Assembly: GCA_958299035.1 (NCBI GenBank) | Contig: CATQJL010000001.1 | Span: forward strand, 79,753,594-79,817,593 | Source: Cylicocyclus nassatus | Lineage: Eukaryota; Nematoda; Chromadorea; Rhabditida; Strongylidae | Length of the DNA stretch: 64,000 nt | Reading direction: 5' to 3' | Shown here: positions 23,039-34,264 of the stretch, in pieces | How the letters are laid out: each line of letters starts with the position of its first letter | Numbering within the stretch: position 1 is the first letter of the stretch | Made by a program: the position numbers and the translations under genes | Notes under the pieces: generated by a model | Seen by the model: the letters and a program-made list of their open reading frames with translations, nothing else | What the model was told of the DNA's origin: nothing | Database searches by the model: none

Positions 23039-24064
23039 TGAGGAAGAGCACCAATCGTTTTCAGAGTTCTCAAAAATGATTCAAATTACATCCTCTTTTG
23101 AAAGACCTCAAACCTCCATTTCGTCTTCTTTTCGCGCAATGATACTTCAAGAAATCTCGAGAAGTACTCAACTAAAGTGTTGAACAGGAAACCCTGAGAA
23201 ATTTGGAAGCAGGAACGAATAAGCTGAGAAAGAAGCGGGAAGAGCAGCCAAAAACAAGGACCATGCCGCTTTGAGCGGCATGGTCGGAAAGTGGTAGGAA
23301 AGAAACGGAAATCAGAAAGTTGTTTGTTTTTAGTATGGTCTTTGCAAGCTGCAGCCGACGGTAGCGCTGGCGCGCAGGCGTGTGACTGCACTACGAGGCG
23401 CTGGTCCCGCCAAAGGCATTGTAATCGAAGTCAGTGAGACACCAAACAATAATCGATAACAGTCATGCAGAGTGTTACACTTTGCTTCGAATACGGAGTC
23501 CTGTAAAAAATTGTACAAGTTTAATACATCAAAAGAAACATTATTCTTACATATTACATGTTTACAAGCGACATTAATTAACCATGATTTGCTCGTTTTC
23601 GACAGGTTTGCGAGTTTTCACATTAGGGCTTCATCGCAAGGTTCAATAGGACGGCATGTTCTTCTGAATATACATACGTAAACCAATCCTTTCTTTGGAA
23701 AGTTTATATCGCTGCGTCCACATCCATAAAACTCGTAACCTTCCACTTCCTGCAAAGGCATCATATGTTAGCTCCAATTGTCGGTGCAGTTACAGTTGCA
23801 AAAACGTGAATATGAGATTTTTAGGAGCACTTTCATCCTTCCTCGGAATCGCGAGTTTCTCAAGAACGATGATGACTCGTTTTTTTGAATTTGTAAATAT
23901 AATTAAATTATTGAAACTTCCGAGAAAGATAATTAGCTTTGCATCCTCAAAAATGTGAAAGCGGCCACTCATCGCAAATGTTTGAATACATGCGGCAATT
24001 AAAATCGCTCCATTTTGAGCTGCCAACCAAGTAGAGCAGGTAAGAAATAGCAAAGTGTGTCTTA
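23039..24064. other. No gene recognised; short perfect hairpin at 23260-23284
   Basis: An 11-bp perfect stem with a 3-nt loop (ACCATGCCGCT TTG AGCGGCATGGT). The GC-rich arm near 23378-23403 pairs with 21262-21287. A frame after TTTCGACAG (23606) ends at about 23681 without support. Confidence 0.4.
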
Positions 24065-24528
24065 CAAGGGAACGATACTCGGTGTCCGTGGCCTTTTGAA
24101 ATGAGATGTATACTATTACACTCGCCTTGGAGCGCTATTCCGAATCTGACTTCCGTTTTTGCTAATCGTTTCTCTGAAAAGAGTTATGAAGATTTTGTTA
24201 AATTCAAAGTTAAGATTTCAAAATGCCAAAAGCCCCGTTACGATTTGGTATAGTGGCTACTGCGATAGCCTCACAAGTTAGCAGCTTTAGGTTTGAATTC
24301 TTTTGTGCTTTTCAGTTTTGCATTGCTTCAATCAAGCTTTTTTCTGAAAATTAGGCATCCTCGACCGTACCCCTCTTGGGCGACCATTGACGCAAAAATC
24401 CTTCAAAACTTCTTTTAAAAAAACGATTAGCCGAAACGGAAGCCAGATTCGGAATTAGCGTTCCAAGAGTAGTGTGATGGTATACGTTTCATTTCAAAAG
24501 GCCACGGACAATAAGTATCGTTTCCTTG
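24065..24528. mobile_element. MITE with about 125-bp inverted ends and TTA flanks
   Basis: The ends CAAGGGAACGATAC and GTATCGTTTCCTTG are flanked by TTA on both sides. The arms (24065-24190, 24400-24528) share GTCCGTGGCCTTTTGAAATG and TTCCGAATCTG(A/G)CTTCCG. A TTA duplication suggests PIF/Harbinger type, but this is inference. Confidence 0.6.
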
Positions 24529-26312
24529 TTAGAATTATAAGCTTCTTTCAGATATGCCAAATGTATGCCACACATTTATTGGTTGCAAGATTTATAAGCC
24601 GTTTTTGCTTCACTTTCTCTTATTTTTTCTTGAACTTGTATAAACCAAAAAACAAAAAGCTTCTGGCTTTTTTATGAGCTATGCGGCACTACCACATCAC
24701 TAACTATAGATGCAGTGACAAGCTAAAAAGGTGCGAAGTAAATGGGGTGTTAAATACTGATTTCGAATCTAACCTAGGCATCTGCGAATTCTTGTTCTAA
24801 ATAGTTCACACTGTCAATTCATGGAAAATATGGCTCAAAAATAAAATTGCACTTGTAGACATCAACATGCTCGAAAACCGCTTGAGAACGTTTGGAACAT
24901 AAGAGAAGTGCATGTTGCTTACTGAATCTTTGAATCTGCGTGCTCCCTGGGACCTACTTTGAAAATTTTGAAGAGATTTTATATTAAGCAAAACACAAAC
25001 TAAGTTTTTCCTTGATTCAAGTATTCAGGACTCACATTTGACAGCCTAAAGTGACTTTGCCGCGTGGGCTGGAATTTACTGTAACAGTTTACAAAGCTCC
25101 ACAAATTATATAGCAAGAGGTTGTTCGTTGAATTTTTGCGAGAAGTTAGCCGTAAATGTTGATGCAACAATACAAGCGAGTAATGCTTGAGAGTATCCTT
25201 GTGTTACCAATAGTGTGCAGGGTTGTGTTTGATAATGAAAGGATACCAACTTAAGCTGGCAATTAAAGACAAGATGTATATTACTGAATGCCCCTTCCAA
25301 CGCTGATTTCAAGGTTAGATCCACAAGCCCTCTAAAAATGATATAAGATCGTTGTATAAGATTTTCTTTATGCCGAAACCAGGTTGATTGGTAGAACTTT
25401 AGTGACTCAGTGAAATAGTGAAGTACGAATGCGAACGGTACGATCCTTTTCAGACTCCCGACGAAGACGAATTGTTCGAAACGTTGAGTCAATAAAGTCC
25501 CACCAATCAACCTGGTCTCGGCATAAAGAAAATCTTATATAGCGATTGAAAAGAACATGCCCAGGTTCAAAGAAGAGAACACGTGGAAATGATATGAGAG
25601 TTTGAAAATTAAAGTTCGTCAAGATTTAAGTGGCATGAATTTAGCAAAAAGCTGTACAAAAATTGAAAATCAAGAAAGGAACGCAGCTAGTTGAGATTTG
25701 CGCGGTTGTTTTTTCTTAGTTTTCGCTAATTTCATGTTATTCAAAGCTTGACAAACACTTAACACGTTTTTTTCGGAAAGTTGTTTCGCGGACAAGGAAT
25801 GCAGAATTGAAATCAACGTGTGAAAACGGTTTACTTATGTACGCATTTCGTCTTTAGTCGCCCACTTAAGCTGGTATCCGTTCCTGGTTAGCATCACTAG
25901 CAAGCTTATCATACATACGTATCATACACGCTTGCTTCTACAAGCCATTCCATGTAAGTTTTTCCAAACCAAAAGTGCAGCAAAATCAAACTTCTGTCAT
26001 AAATGGATTTTGGTGAAATGCTTGCAATGGGTCATCTGAGAGAAAGTTTCAATCAATTAGCGAAACTGGATTTATCAAAATTATGTAGGATAACAACACA
26101 AATGAGTCAACGTGTTTCTATACGTTAAACTTGTCAATAGCTTTGCTATTTTTTTCTAATAATAAATCAGATTACTAATGTTTTGCTGACTTTGCATGAG
26201 CGGGTCAGTAATTGACGATAATAAAACGCAAAAGCAATGGAAATTCTAAATCGCACAATATTCAACCTATCTTTGCCTCGCCAACATCGACTTACTACGA
26301 GATTCTTGCGCT
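24529..26312. other. No confident gene; inverted repeat at 25351-25548
   Basis: About 43-bp arms (TATAAGATTTTCTTTATGCC... at 25354 and its inverse at 25500-25548, few mismatches) enclose about 100 bp. A 134-codon minus frame (25106-25510) overlaps one arm; it shows no motif and I do not call it a gene. Confidence 0.4.
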
Positions 26313-26952
26313 TTAGCAACTTATTTTTGATCTGCACGTTCTCTGCAATGTTAATTTGTGTAGTATAGAAAGTGACAGCTCCCAAAAACCTCTCTGCGAT
26401 ATAAATTATTTACAAATGAATTTATGTCTTACCTCCTTCAAATGACGAACTACTAAAAATCCCTTACGACTGCTTCAGCAGCCTTTGTAGGGTTCTTTTT
26501 ACTGAAAAAAAATGAACGCGTTTGCTATTGAAAACAACAAGCTTGCCAACTTACGGGCCATAATACTTGTAATGGAATTTCGGAATTGATGCACGTAATC
26601 TGGCATAGTCAAGAGCAAATTGCTTAGCTATCAATCCTGCAACACAGTCCAGTTTCTGGAAAAAATTGACTCAAAAAATCATCATGAGAGTTGATGTTAT
26701 GACTAACCAGGCTTACTCCGGTATTTTTTCTGACAAGTAACTCAAAAGTTTTGAAGAATAAAGGATTCAAGTAAACGCCGTATTGCATGCATGAATGATT
26801 AGTAGAAATTTGCACTGATTCTAACTTTACCTGGCCAAGATAGATCACAATCCCTGTGTACTAAAAGTGACAGTTCAATCTCACGTTACAATAAATAAAT
26901 GACTTACAACAGCCGCTCCTAAATCTCCCAGAAATACAAATTTTGCAACCAT
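26313..26952 (-). CDS. Five-exon gene, about 96-aa protein with N-terminal membrane segment
   Basis: Exons (minus): 26908-26952, 26831-26860, 26555-26655, 26468-26501, 26313-26393. All junctions are GT-AG and keep frame; acceptors are CTTTTAG, TTTTTTCCAG, TTTTTTTCAG and TATATCGCAG. Starts MVAKFVFLGDLGAAV; residues about 5-24 are hydrophobic (GAAVYTGIVIYLG), followed by KLDCVAGLIAKQFALDYARL and a basic KFHYKYYGPKKNP stretch. An alternative read-through after exon 4 stops at 26453. Size and the G-A-A-V-Y membrane start recall the MICOS subunit MIC13/QIL1, but the rest is not clearly similar, so this is only a suggestion. It lies 49 bp from a divergent start at 27002. Confidence 0.6.
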
Positions 26953-27001
26953 TTCATAAAATAACGTGCGTATCCGTGACTTCACATTTTATACTTAAAA
27001 C

Positions 27002-27458
27002 ATGGCTTTAATCGGACCAGATGGGTAAGTGCAAATCACTATTTGAAAACCGCTACCTGTAGTGAGTGCACTGCATGTAAAGGAACTGTAAACTAATCAC
27101 TACGCTGTACGTGTTGTGATTCTGACAAAATTGCCACACACGAAAAAGTCAATGTACCCATTTATTCAGCAACGTTGAACGATCTCACACTTGCTTCATA
27201 TGCTCACTTGTTATGCAGGTCAGAAAGTGGTGCATATTTGAGCTTTGTACACAATTTTACACCATTTACTAATTGTATTAACTACCACCTGGCATTCCGG
27301 GTTTCACCCCGCTCTCGAGCGTTCATCGTGCTTGACCTCTCATGCAGCAAACTTACCCTTCTTTTTATATCGCTTCATCTTGGGTTCGCTTTCTAGCGTC
27401 CTTACCATATCTTGGTGACCAGCAGAATAAAATTAGTTTCATCGCTCATTCTTCATGA
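27002..27458 (+). CDS. Possible three-exon small gene (60 aa), divergent to the 26.3 kb gene
   Basis: Exons 27002-27024, 27170-27218, 27348-27458. Donors GTAAGTG and GTCAGAA; acceptors TTTATTCAG and TCATGCAG; reading frame continuous to TGA. The product begins MALIGPDGNVERSHTCFICS and holds a C-x-x-C pair. No family recognised. Frame continuity over two introns argues for it; the very short product and one weak donor argue against. A shared promoter with the neighbouring minus gene is plausible from the 49-bp gap. Confidence 0.35.
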
Positions 27459-27513
27459 CTATGGGAAATGTGAACAGACACACAGATTTTCTGTTTTTTC
27501 TGCTTTACATATA

Positions 27514-28191
27514 CAGGGTGTCCCAAAAAATGTTTCGAACGTTTGATCGTTAATATCTCTCTTCCCAAGAAGTCTTTTGCCTTGCTTCAGGTACCGTTTT
27601 GTAGAGCTGGCTTCAACTTAGATTTCCATTATAGAACGAATCACCCATCTCTCTTCATTACTGTAGGATTACGGTAGAAACTTGAAACATATGGTGTCAA
27701 TGTGGAAAAAGCTGCCTTCAAAATTTTTCAAAAAAATTGTGAAAACTTGTATAATAGGATTTTTATGGACGCTGAGTTCAATACTCAACTATTCACAAGA
27801 TTACGAAGCTTTCTAAATGGTGTAATCGCACTTTTTAGGAACATTGAAAAAATGGCCGCTACCTCTCACCTGGCATAACTCTTCAGTGAAGCATCATAAT
27901 AAGTTGGGAACTTTACAGTTATAATCAGCAATTCTAATTAGCCTGGTGTAAAAGTTTTCAGGCTGTTTTGTTTCCTTTTTGAGGCAAAATATGGCCTTTC
28001 ATGGTTCAAAACCCTCTTTGAAGTTTCTACCGTGACCCTACAGTAATGAAAAGAGATGGGTGATTCGTTCTATAATGGAAATCTAAGTTGAAGCCAGCTC
28101 TACAAAACGGTACCTGAAGCAAGGCAAAAGACTTCTTGGGAAGAGAGATATTAACGATCAAACGTTCTAAACATTTTTTTGGGACACCCTG
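27514..28191. mobile_element. Palindromic element family B, Tc1/mariner-type ends (678 bp)
   Basis: CAGGGTGTCCCAAAAAATGT at the left and the inverse at the right, with TA on both sides (27512-27513, 28192-28193). The arms are about 170 bp (27514-27690 and 28020-28191), nearly exact complements. The centre has no coding frame. A fragment of the family lies at 5134-5275. Confidence 0.8.
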
Positions 28192-29670
28192 TATAGAGAG
28201 CATCATCGCACCATGACATCTTTCTTAATTTCACTATTTTTAGCAGATCTGGCAATGGTGCTTTGATGTTATTTACATCTCTCGAATATTTTACTTTTGT
28301 AACTCAAATAACGTAGAGAATGTGCATCTACAATGCTCAAATGTCGTTGTGCGATCCAATTGTCAGCCCCTTGACGAGTTCAAGCAATGGATACAATATT
28401 GAAAATGGGTTTTTTTGTATGATATTAGAATGAGATACTTCTTCGGACATGAAAGTCAAATCAGCTTTGGTCTATTCCTTATATTTTGATTTGATGGTGT
28501 CTATTGAACAACCGATTATTATTTAAATGTCTTTGTAATGGCACCCTAGAATATCCAGTAAACTTCCCATTTGAGCTTTAGCAACCCAGCTCGATTAAAA
28601 AAACGATAACCGTTCCGTTCCCCGTCCTATGCAGTAAAATGACTCTTTTATGTGGAAAAGATATCCAACTCACTGATATGTCCATTCAGAAGGCAGTTTG
28701 CATCCAAAAGCAAGCTTTTTTTGCAGTCAGAGTTCTGTTTGCAGCATTCAAATTTCGTCACTTCACTTTCAGTTTCGTCATTCAATGCTGTGTTTGATTT
28801 CATGAGCTACAATAGAAGACTTTAGTAAAACGCAAATTCCTCCGCCTTTTTTCTTTTCCCTATCCACTCTAAACAAAATGTACGGAATTCTCCTATAATC
28901 TCGTTATCTTATAGCTTTGTGGTCAACCAAGTCGTAATGAGAAACGAATCAGGTTTTTCTTAATTCAAGAAAACATGCAATTGATCGACTTTCTTGACAA
29001 GGCTTCGAGTATTGATGAGAAAACATTTCAAGTTATCATTTGGATCAGCTATTCCTTGCAATTTTAGGAGTTTCCCTGAGTGCTACGTTGGGGCAGCTCC
29101 GAAATCCTTATCAATTCGCTCAAGACCACCCACTCCCTTACTGGTTTGCCACTACCGCTCTCTGGGTATTTGGCGATGCTCGAATTCCCTTTTCCTTTCC
29201 TCAAGCATGCTTCGCCTAATAAAAACCTGGGAATACGGGCTCGTTCAAAGCAAACGAGCATATGCAATGCGGTCTTCCAACAAGAAGTTTTGAACAAGTT
29301 CCAACAAGAACAGTTTTGAAAGAAGGACCACTTTGACCAGCCGGGGGCGGGGTCCGCCTGGTCTCTCATACGTAGTACCCGTTCCGTCTTACACTCTATT
29401 TTGACAATATCAAGAATCTTTGACACCTTCTGCTCGACGTCTTTTGGCGTCCAGATGGAGATGTATCCTCATCTGATTCTTCCAGCCCACTGATGACGAT
29501 GCTTCTGCCTCGAAGTTCTGATTCGATGCAGCTACTGTCAAAATCATCTAAGATCTTCTTCGAGAAAAAGAGAAGTAATTTTTCAATGGGTCCTTATTCA
29601 AGGTCATGATAGATGTCAGCAAATTTTCAGGAGATATCACATCAAAATCAGAACCAATAAGGCCAGCAGC
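28192..29670 (-). mobile_element. CR1-like LINE, fragment D (ORF1 end and endonuclease start)
   Basis: Minus strand. ORF1 carboxy half at about 29560-29050: GRSIVISGLEESDEDTSPSG, VSKILDIVKIECKTERVLRM, then a frame change into an RRS-M-like block. ORF2 starts at about 29030 (LKCFLINTRSLVKKVDQLHV) and the endonuclease KKKGGGICVLLKSSIV at about 28830. Below 28780 only scattered similarity remains. The family is related to but distinct from copies A-C. The 678-bp palindromic element abuts it at the 3' side. Confidence 0.65.
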
Positions 29671-29674
29671 ATCA

Positions 29675-30170
29675 AGAAAAATTTGCATCATTGAATCCAA
29701 AAGGTGTGGGTGTCATTAGTAATTTAATCCAGAAAAGTTCTTTATTTCTAAGTATATTAGGATCTGCGTTTTCTGGAGAGTTATCTAAAATGATGGCTTT
29801 GAAATTTTGTGAAATACAATTACCTATACAGTAATGCTTGTAAAAAAGTTTTTTTTATGCCTCTTAGGTGTTCATTTATTCTAATATGTAGTTTCCTAGT
29901 GGTGATTCCCACATATTGAAAGCCACATGTACAACACGAAAGACAATAAACCACATTTTTTGATTGCCAATTAGCAATTGAATTTTTATATGTTTTGATA
30001 CGTAAGTTAGTAATTTTTGATCGTAAATAGTTATCATGGATCATTACGTTGTTATATATAACACAAGATGGTTTGCAATTAGTGCCCTCATTATCATTGC
30101 CAAAATTTTGTAGGTTGTATTCGCCATCTACCTTACTCCCAATGAAAGAAGAACCCTGAAAGTAAGAAGA
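29675..30170 (-). mobile_element. Second Penelope-like GIY-YIG fragment
   Basis: Minus frame from about 30170: ...NCKPSCVIYNN, then NVVYCLSCCTCGFQYVGITT, KLHIRINEHLRG, then after a frameshift ELFWIKLLMTPTPFGFND ending at a stop near 29673. This is the Cys motif, GIY-YIG core and W-I-K-L-L...P-x-G-x-N-D end in the order of Penelope-like ORFs. It differs considerably from the copy at 0.6-1.0 kb, so two families are present. No RT is found upstream; the region above 30.2 kb holds hairpins and then a host gene on the other strand. Confidence 0.7.
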
Positions 30171-30703
30171 AGAAGTGTGAATGCTAAGTGTACTTTGTTT
30201 ATTTTTAAGCCTAGCATCTAAGATAAAGAATGGCTTGGTCCCTTACCAGAGGGAAGGTTACTTAAAAAGTTTTGGAAGGACTGCTCCCAAGGGTTGGCGC
30301 TCCCTAAAGAAGTAATACACCGGAGGCGCAGTACTTACCCTCCCATGCCAGTAGCTACTTGTAGAACCCGTCGGTAGTATTACTGGAGAAAAAGTGAAAA
30401 AGAACTAAAACTAAACTAACCTTGTATGTGAGGTAACAACCTGTCCCCTCATGTTGGTTTGTATGTGTTAACTTCAAAATTATTGATCAATAGGGCGCTG
30501 CTATTATATGGGCTTATAACTTGTAATTTAGTCAATATAAGTAAAGATGCTATAATGAGAAATTGGAAATATGCCATACGGTAAATCGCTACGAAACAGT
30601 CCTTTAAAGATTTATGTACTTTTTAGGCCGTTTTTGGGCTGATAGTTTCATTTTTAGTTTTGTTTTTCTTTGTACTAGTTGTTCTCACGATGCAACTTTT
30701 GGT
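30171..30703. other. Structured-looking non-coding stretch before the 30.7 kb gene
   Basis: 30240-30480 contains several short hairpins (for example GGCGCTCC...GGAGGCGC at about 30294-30328) and the string ACAACCTGTCC, which also occurs at 49490. A possible 3' or terminal region of a retroelement. No ribozyme core found here. Confidence 0.35.
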
Positions 30704-31852
30704 ATGATCGAAAGTAGTGTTGCAGCCATGGATCTCGAAGAACGAAAAGAGTGTTTTGCGGAGGCATTCAATAGTCGTGCGCTTGCGGAGTACATAAAGG
30801 TTGTGAATATTTTGACTTCAATGCGGAAAGACTTCGATCAGATGTTGGAGGATATTCTGAAGTTGTTAGGGTAAGTATCCTTAAGTATACAATATCAAAA
30901 GTTTATATTGTTTAGTTACGATAGAAATGATGATCGTCATCCTTTTACGTGGCCTAGGCCATGTGGAATAGGCGCCTCTACGATGGGAATAATGGTGAGT
31001 GAAATTCTGTGGAATTATTTTTAGATAATAGCAGTATGTTTATTTTTACAAATTGAAGTGTTACTAACTTACTTTACAGGCTAAAACCTCGTACACCTTT
31101 TGGAAGTGGTTCACGACAAATGGTAAGGACGTTTTGCGTAAGTATAACCTCGATCATGGGACAAAGATGATGATTCTGCAAGAAAAGACGATCCGTCAAA
31201 CCGATCTCAATCGACTTTGGTAAGTCTAAAAGTTATTCAGTGTGTTTGTGATTGTGAATTGCACTGTAATCTTGTGATTGTGAATATATTTTCTGTTTAG
31301 TGTAATGCTCCGGATGCAGATACGCTCTTGTTACGAAAGAGTGCACAAAACTGTGCCAGATATTAGAATTAGGAAAGAAAAGGTGGAAATCAAAGGCGTC
31401 GGTATGGTAGGTAGATTCCTGTATATTGTAAATGTATTGATGATAGTTTTTGTTTGATCCTGTTATTCTATGCCGAAGATTAGGTTGGAAATTGCCTTCT
31501 TGGCACGGCACCCCCATAAACGATCTACTGGACCTTCGACTGAAGAAGGAAGAGGAGGTTAAGTGCAATTATCGATTTTCATGATATCTATATATATATC
31601 GATTTTAGGCGGGTACGCTCATAATAGGAGAACTAGTTCTTCCTGGTCTATCGTTGGAGGACCAAAAGGAGGATAATGAAGTTATTCAACCAATGGACCA
31701 AGAAGCGGTATCATTAGCGCAGGCTACCAATAAAGAAAACTATGCCGAAGTAGTAAGTCTGTATTGTTTTGAACTCTATTGTCTAAATGTGTTGATCTAT
31801 TCGGTTGCATTTCCAGGTGAAAAGGAAGAAACGCCCCTTCAAATGGATCTGA
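30704..31852 (+). CDS. Multi-exon host gene, about 249-aa protein of unknown family
   Basis: Exons 30704-30870, 30916-30994, 31080-31219, 31301-31410, 31484-31557, 31609-31752, 31817-31852. Introns of 45, 85, 81, 73, 51 and 64 nt, all GT-AG. The first six exons total 714 nt with no stop, so five introns splice in frame, which is strong evidence. ATG 30728 is an alternative start. The amino part is acidic/helical (DLEERKECFAEAFNSRAL, FDQMLEDILKLLGYDRNDD), the middle carries WPRPCGIGAS, TFWKWFTTNGKDVLRKYNLD and LPSWHGTPINDLL, and direct splicing into exon 7 ends with a basic KRKKRPFKWI tail that looks like a nuclear localisation signal. Other 3' splicing using an intron at 31881-31931 is possible and would give a Ser/Lys-rich end. 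I recognise no domain. Confidence 0.75.
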
Positions 31853-31982
31853 ATCTGCGGCATCTAAGAAAATCAAGAAGGTATGATAAAATAATTTAAC
31901 ATGAAATCCTTTGCTAAGAAGATTTATTTAGGTTGCCCTACAGAGTAGTTCAATGCCAGGACCAAGCGGATTTAGGGGCTAG

Positions 31983-33190
31983 TTCAGTGTTTAGCTCAGT
32001 GTTCCATTTTTTCAAGTTTTGATTTAGTATTCTTCTATTTTTATCTTGTGTTGGTGTTCACTTGATCTGAATCCGCTACCGGTAATCTATTGACTGGTAT
32101 CTGAACACATTGTATCGAAATAATACCGGTATTGTTTTGTCTTATCTGAACATATCAGATCGGTATCACTATCGATATCAATGTGTTCCTTTTGAATCAG
32201 TCAGTGATCATATGGAAGATCAATTAAAAACGTTTTCTCCGTTTCTAAACTTGGAACTCTCCAGAATTGATGCATTTCGTTTTACAGTTCAATCATGAAG
32301 GTCAATAGTGTTCCGAAGGTAGTCCTAAGCTGTTTTCAGCTAGTGAGTTTTCTTCTGAACACAATTGCAATCAGAACTGTGTCAGTTTTAGCGTTGAATT
32401 GCAAGTCAAAAACTATGCCAGTCTAGCATTATTGTTTGTTATCAATACCTTTCTGATTTTTTTGCAATGATTGGTATGATAATAAATTTGCAATGCTGGT
32501 GTATGTTTTGAAAAGTCTCTAACTCTAAATCTGATGTAAAAAAGGGACTAAGTTTCATGAATTGGTACCCTTTCTGCTATCGGTTTTGATGTCAGATGTC
32601 CTATAAGGCATTAGAAAGATTGTGACGATGGCGCGACCGCGCGCAATACGTACGCAACCACCGGAAATTTTGCATTTTCGTGATTTTCATCTTTAGTGAA
32701 ATGGTTTTTGCTTACGCGTAACAATATTTAGACACTGGAAGTGACAGAGCTAAACCTTGAAGTAATCCCATTCTTGTATGAGCGTTTTATGCTCATGTGG
32801 GCGCAACGTCCGCAGTAAAATCCGTCTTCACGATTTCATAAATGAACTGTACTGGGTAAACAAATTGTAAATTCAAATATAATAATGTAAAATTGCTGCG
32901 TAGTGTGCTCTACATGTACGTAAAGGAAATTAGCATAATTGTCTTAGATAAACAAAACGAATGCGCTTATTATTAACCTAAATATATGAAATCAATATTA
33001 ACAACAATTATGAGAATGCTATCTGTTGATAGCTGACCAGTTGGCCTGAATTGCCAGTTGGCACAATAGTATAAATAAACGGGATACTTTAAGTGATTCA
33101 GTTTTAAGGGAAACAGAATCCCGATTAGGATTACCATACCTCCTGGGTTGCCCTCAAGGGGGTAAGAAATCCTAGTATCGGTAAATAAGT
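31983..33190. other. No gene recognised
   Basis: 3' flank of the gene, AT-rich, with short unsupported frames only. Around 33120-33190 a long-range stem (CCCGATTAGGATT with AATCCTAGTATCGG) encloses a C/G-rich hairpin, adjacent to the ribozyme candidate. Confidence 0.4.
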
Positions 33191-33204
33191 GTATACAGTG
33201 TTAG

Positions 33205-33284
33205 ATTACTAAACAGCCTGTTTCGCCTCTACCCCTATACAGGTTAGGGTATATAGTAGACCACTCCCGAGGCTCATCAGTAGG
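33205..33284 (-). ncRNA. Candidate hammerhead self-cleaving ribozyme
   Basis: On the minus strand CTGATGA (33280-33274) is followed by GCCTC (33273-33269), a 39-nt insert, GAGGC (33229-33225) and GAAAC (33224-33220). This gives the full hammerhead core: C3-U-G-A-U-G-A9, helix II closed by G10.1-C11.1 with five pairs, then G12-A13-A14-A15.1-C15.2. Helix III would be ACA/TGT with a 3-nt loop, placing U16.1 at 33213 and H17 = U at 33212. Helix I begins with three pairs (TAG with CTA), then loses pairing, which is its weak point. Such short helix III forms are known from Penelope-like elements. It lies 50 nt downstream of a minus-strand open frame (33330-33584). Confidence 0.6.
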
Positions 33285-33329
33285 GAAGAGTAGTGATAGC
33301 AGTAATACATGGAAGTGAGCTGAGGAACT

Positions 33330-33584
33330 CTATTTATACGCTAAGGGTAGAGCGAAAAGATCAAGAGAAAAGGAGATGAGATCACAATTACAAAGATCAT
33401 AGTAGTTTAAGTTTTTGAAACAAAAATTTAACAATTTTTTTGTGTTTTTGAAAGAATGTAATTCAAGATATTTGGAAGAAATACTTTTGTTAAAGGTTAA
33501 GCATTTAATAAGCGCATTAGCTATCATGTTAGGCGAATATTCTAGTACCAACAGTTGATTTATGAGAATAATCAATCGTTCCAC
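33330..33584 (-). CDS. Lys/Leu/Asn-rich open frame, possible retroelement ORF end
   Basis: 84 codons ending at 33330: MERLIILINQLLVLEYSPNM, later LELHSFKNTKKLLNFCFKNL, ending FALPLAYK. Not recognised with confidence. Its place just upstream of the hammerhead candidate on the same strand, and its general look, fit the end of a Penelope-like ORF. The 5' side is cut off by the GC-rich palindrome at 33.6 kb. Could also be chance. Confidence 0.3.
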   Translation of the reverse strand: MERLIILINQLLVLEYSPNMIANALIKCLTFNKSISSKYLELHSFKNTKKLLNFCFKNLNYYDLCNCDLISFSLDLFALPLAYK

Positions 33585-33599
33585 AAAAAACCGATATTG

Positions 33600-34065
33600 G
33601 ACCCGATAAGTGACCGCGGCGCATGCCGAGTGAGATGACTGAACCGCAACTCTCCCGATAATCTCCTCCCAATTTCAACCTTGGCCGCGACGTTCTCGGT
33701 AAAATTTAAATGGGCCGCGGCGTGCGCGGCTGAAATTTTAAGGGCCACGGCGCGCCATGTAACACGCTTTGAGGCCGCGAGCTTTCCGATGCAATTCTCT
33801 GAGTAGCTGAGGCACGGCCTAAGCGGCAGCGCAAATGACTCACTAACGGCTGGGATATACGCTTCCAAACTGGACCCAGGATCGTATCATCCATCGGACG
33901 GTTTGCATCGTGTTTGCATGCTTTCGCGCGAGGACCCACGCGAAATTGATGTGTCGCGCAATGAATCCATGCGAATTACGATCCTGGGGTCCAGTTTGGA
34001 GGCGTATATTTCAGCCATCAGTGAGTTATTTGCGCTGCTGCTTGGGACCTCCCTTAGTTAGGGCC
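33600..34065. repeat. GC-rich inverted repeat element
   Basis: Arms at about 33820-33895 and 33975-34050 share GCAGCGCAAAT-ACTCA, CCAAACTGGAC(C)CCAGGATCGTA in inverse order, centre near 33935. GC content is far above the surroundings. Outer part (33600-33800) is a set of CCGCGGC-rich repeats. Probably a non-autonomous DNA element; ends not defined. Confidence 0.6.
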
Positions 34066-34264
34066 CCAGAATTACTTTCCATAAATCCCCCCTACGTCCA
34101 TATTCGTCTGGACTCTGCCTCTGAGCAAGGTTTCATTCCCATGAGAGTGGGATCAGACTCATTTCGGATGGCTTTTGAAATCAAGAAATACTTGTCTTTT
34201 TACAATCTTTTCCTTGGATAGAAATTCGGTATTTTGCAAAGCGCAATTTTTGCAACTTGCAATA

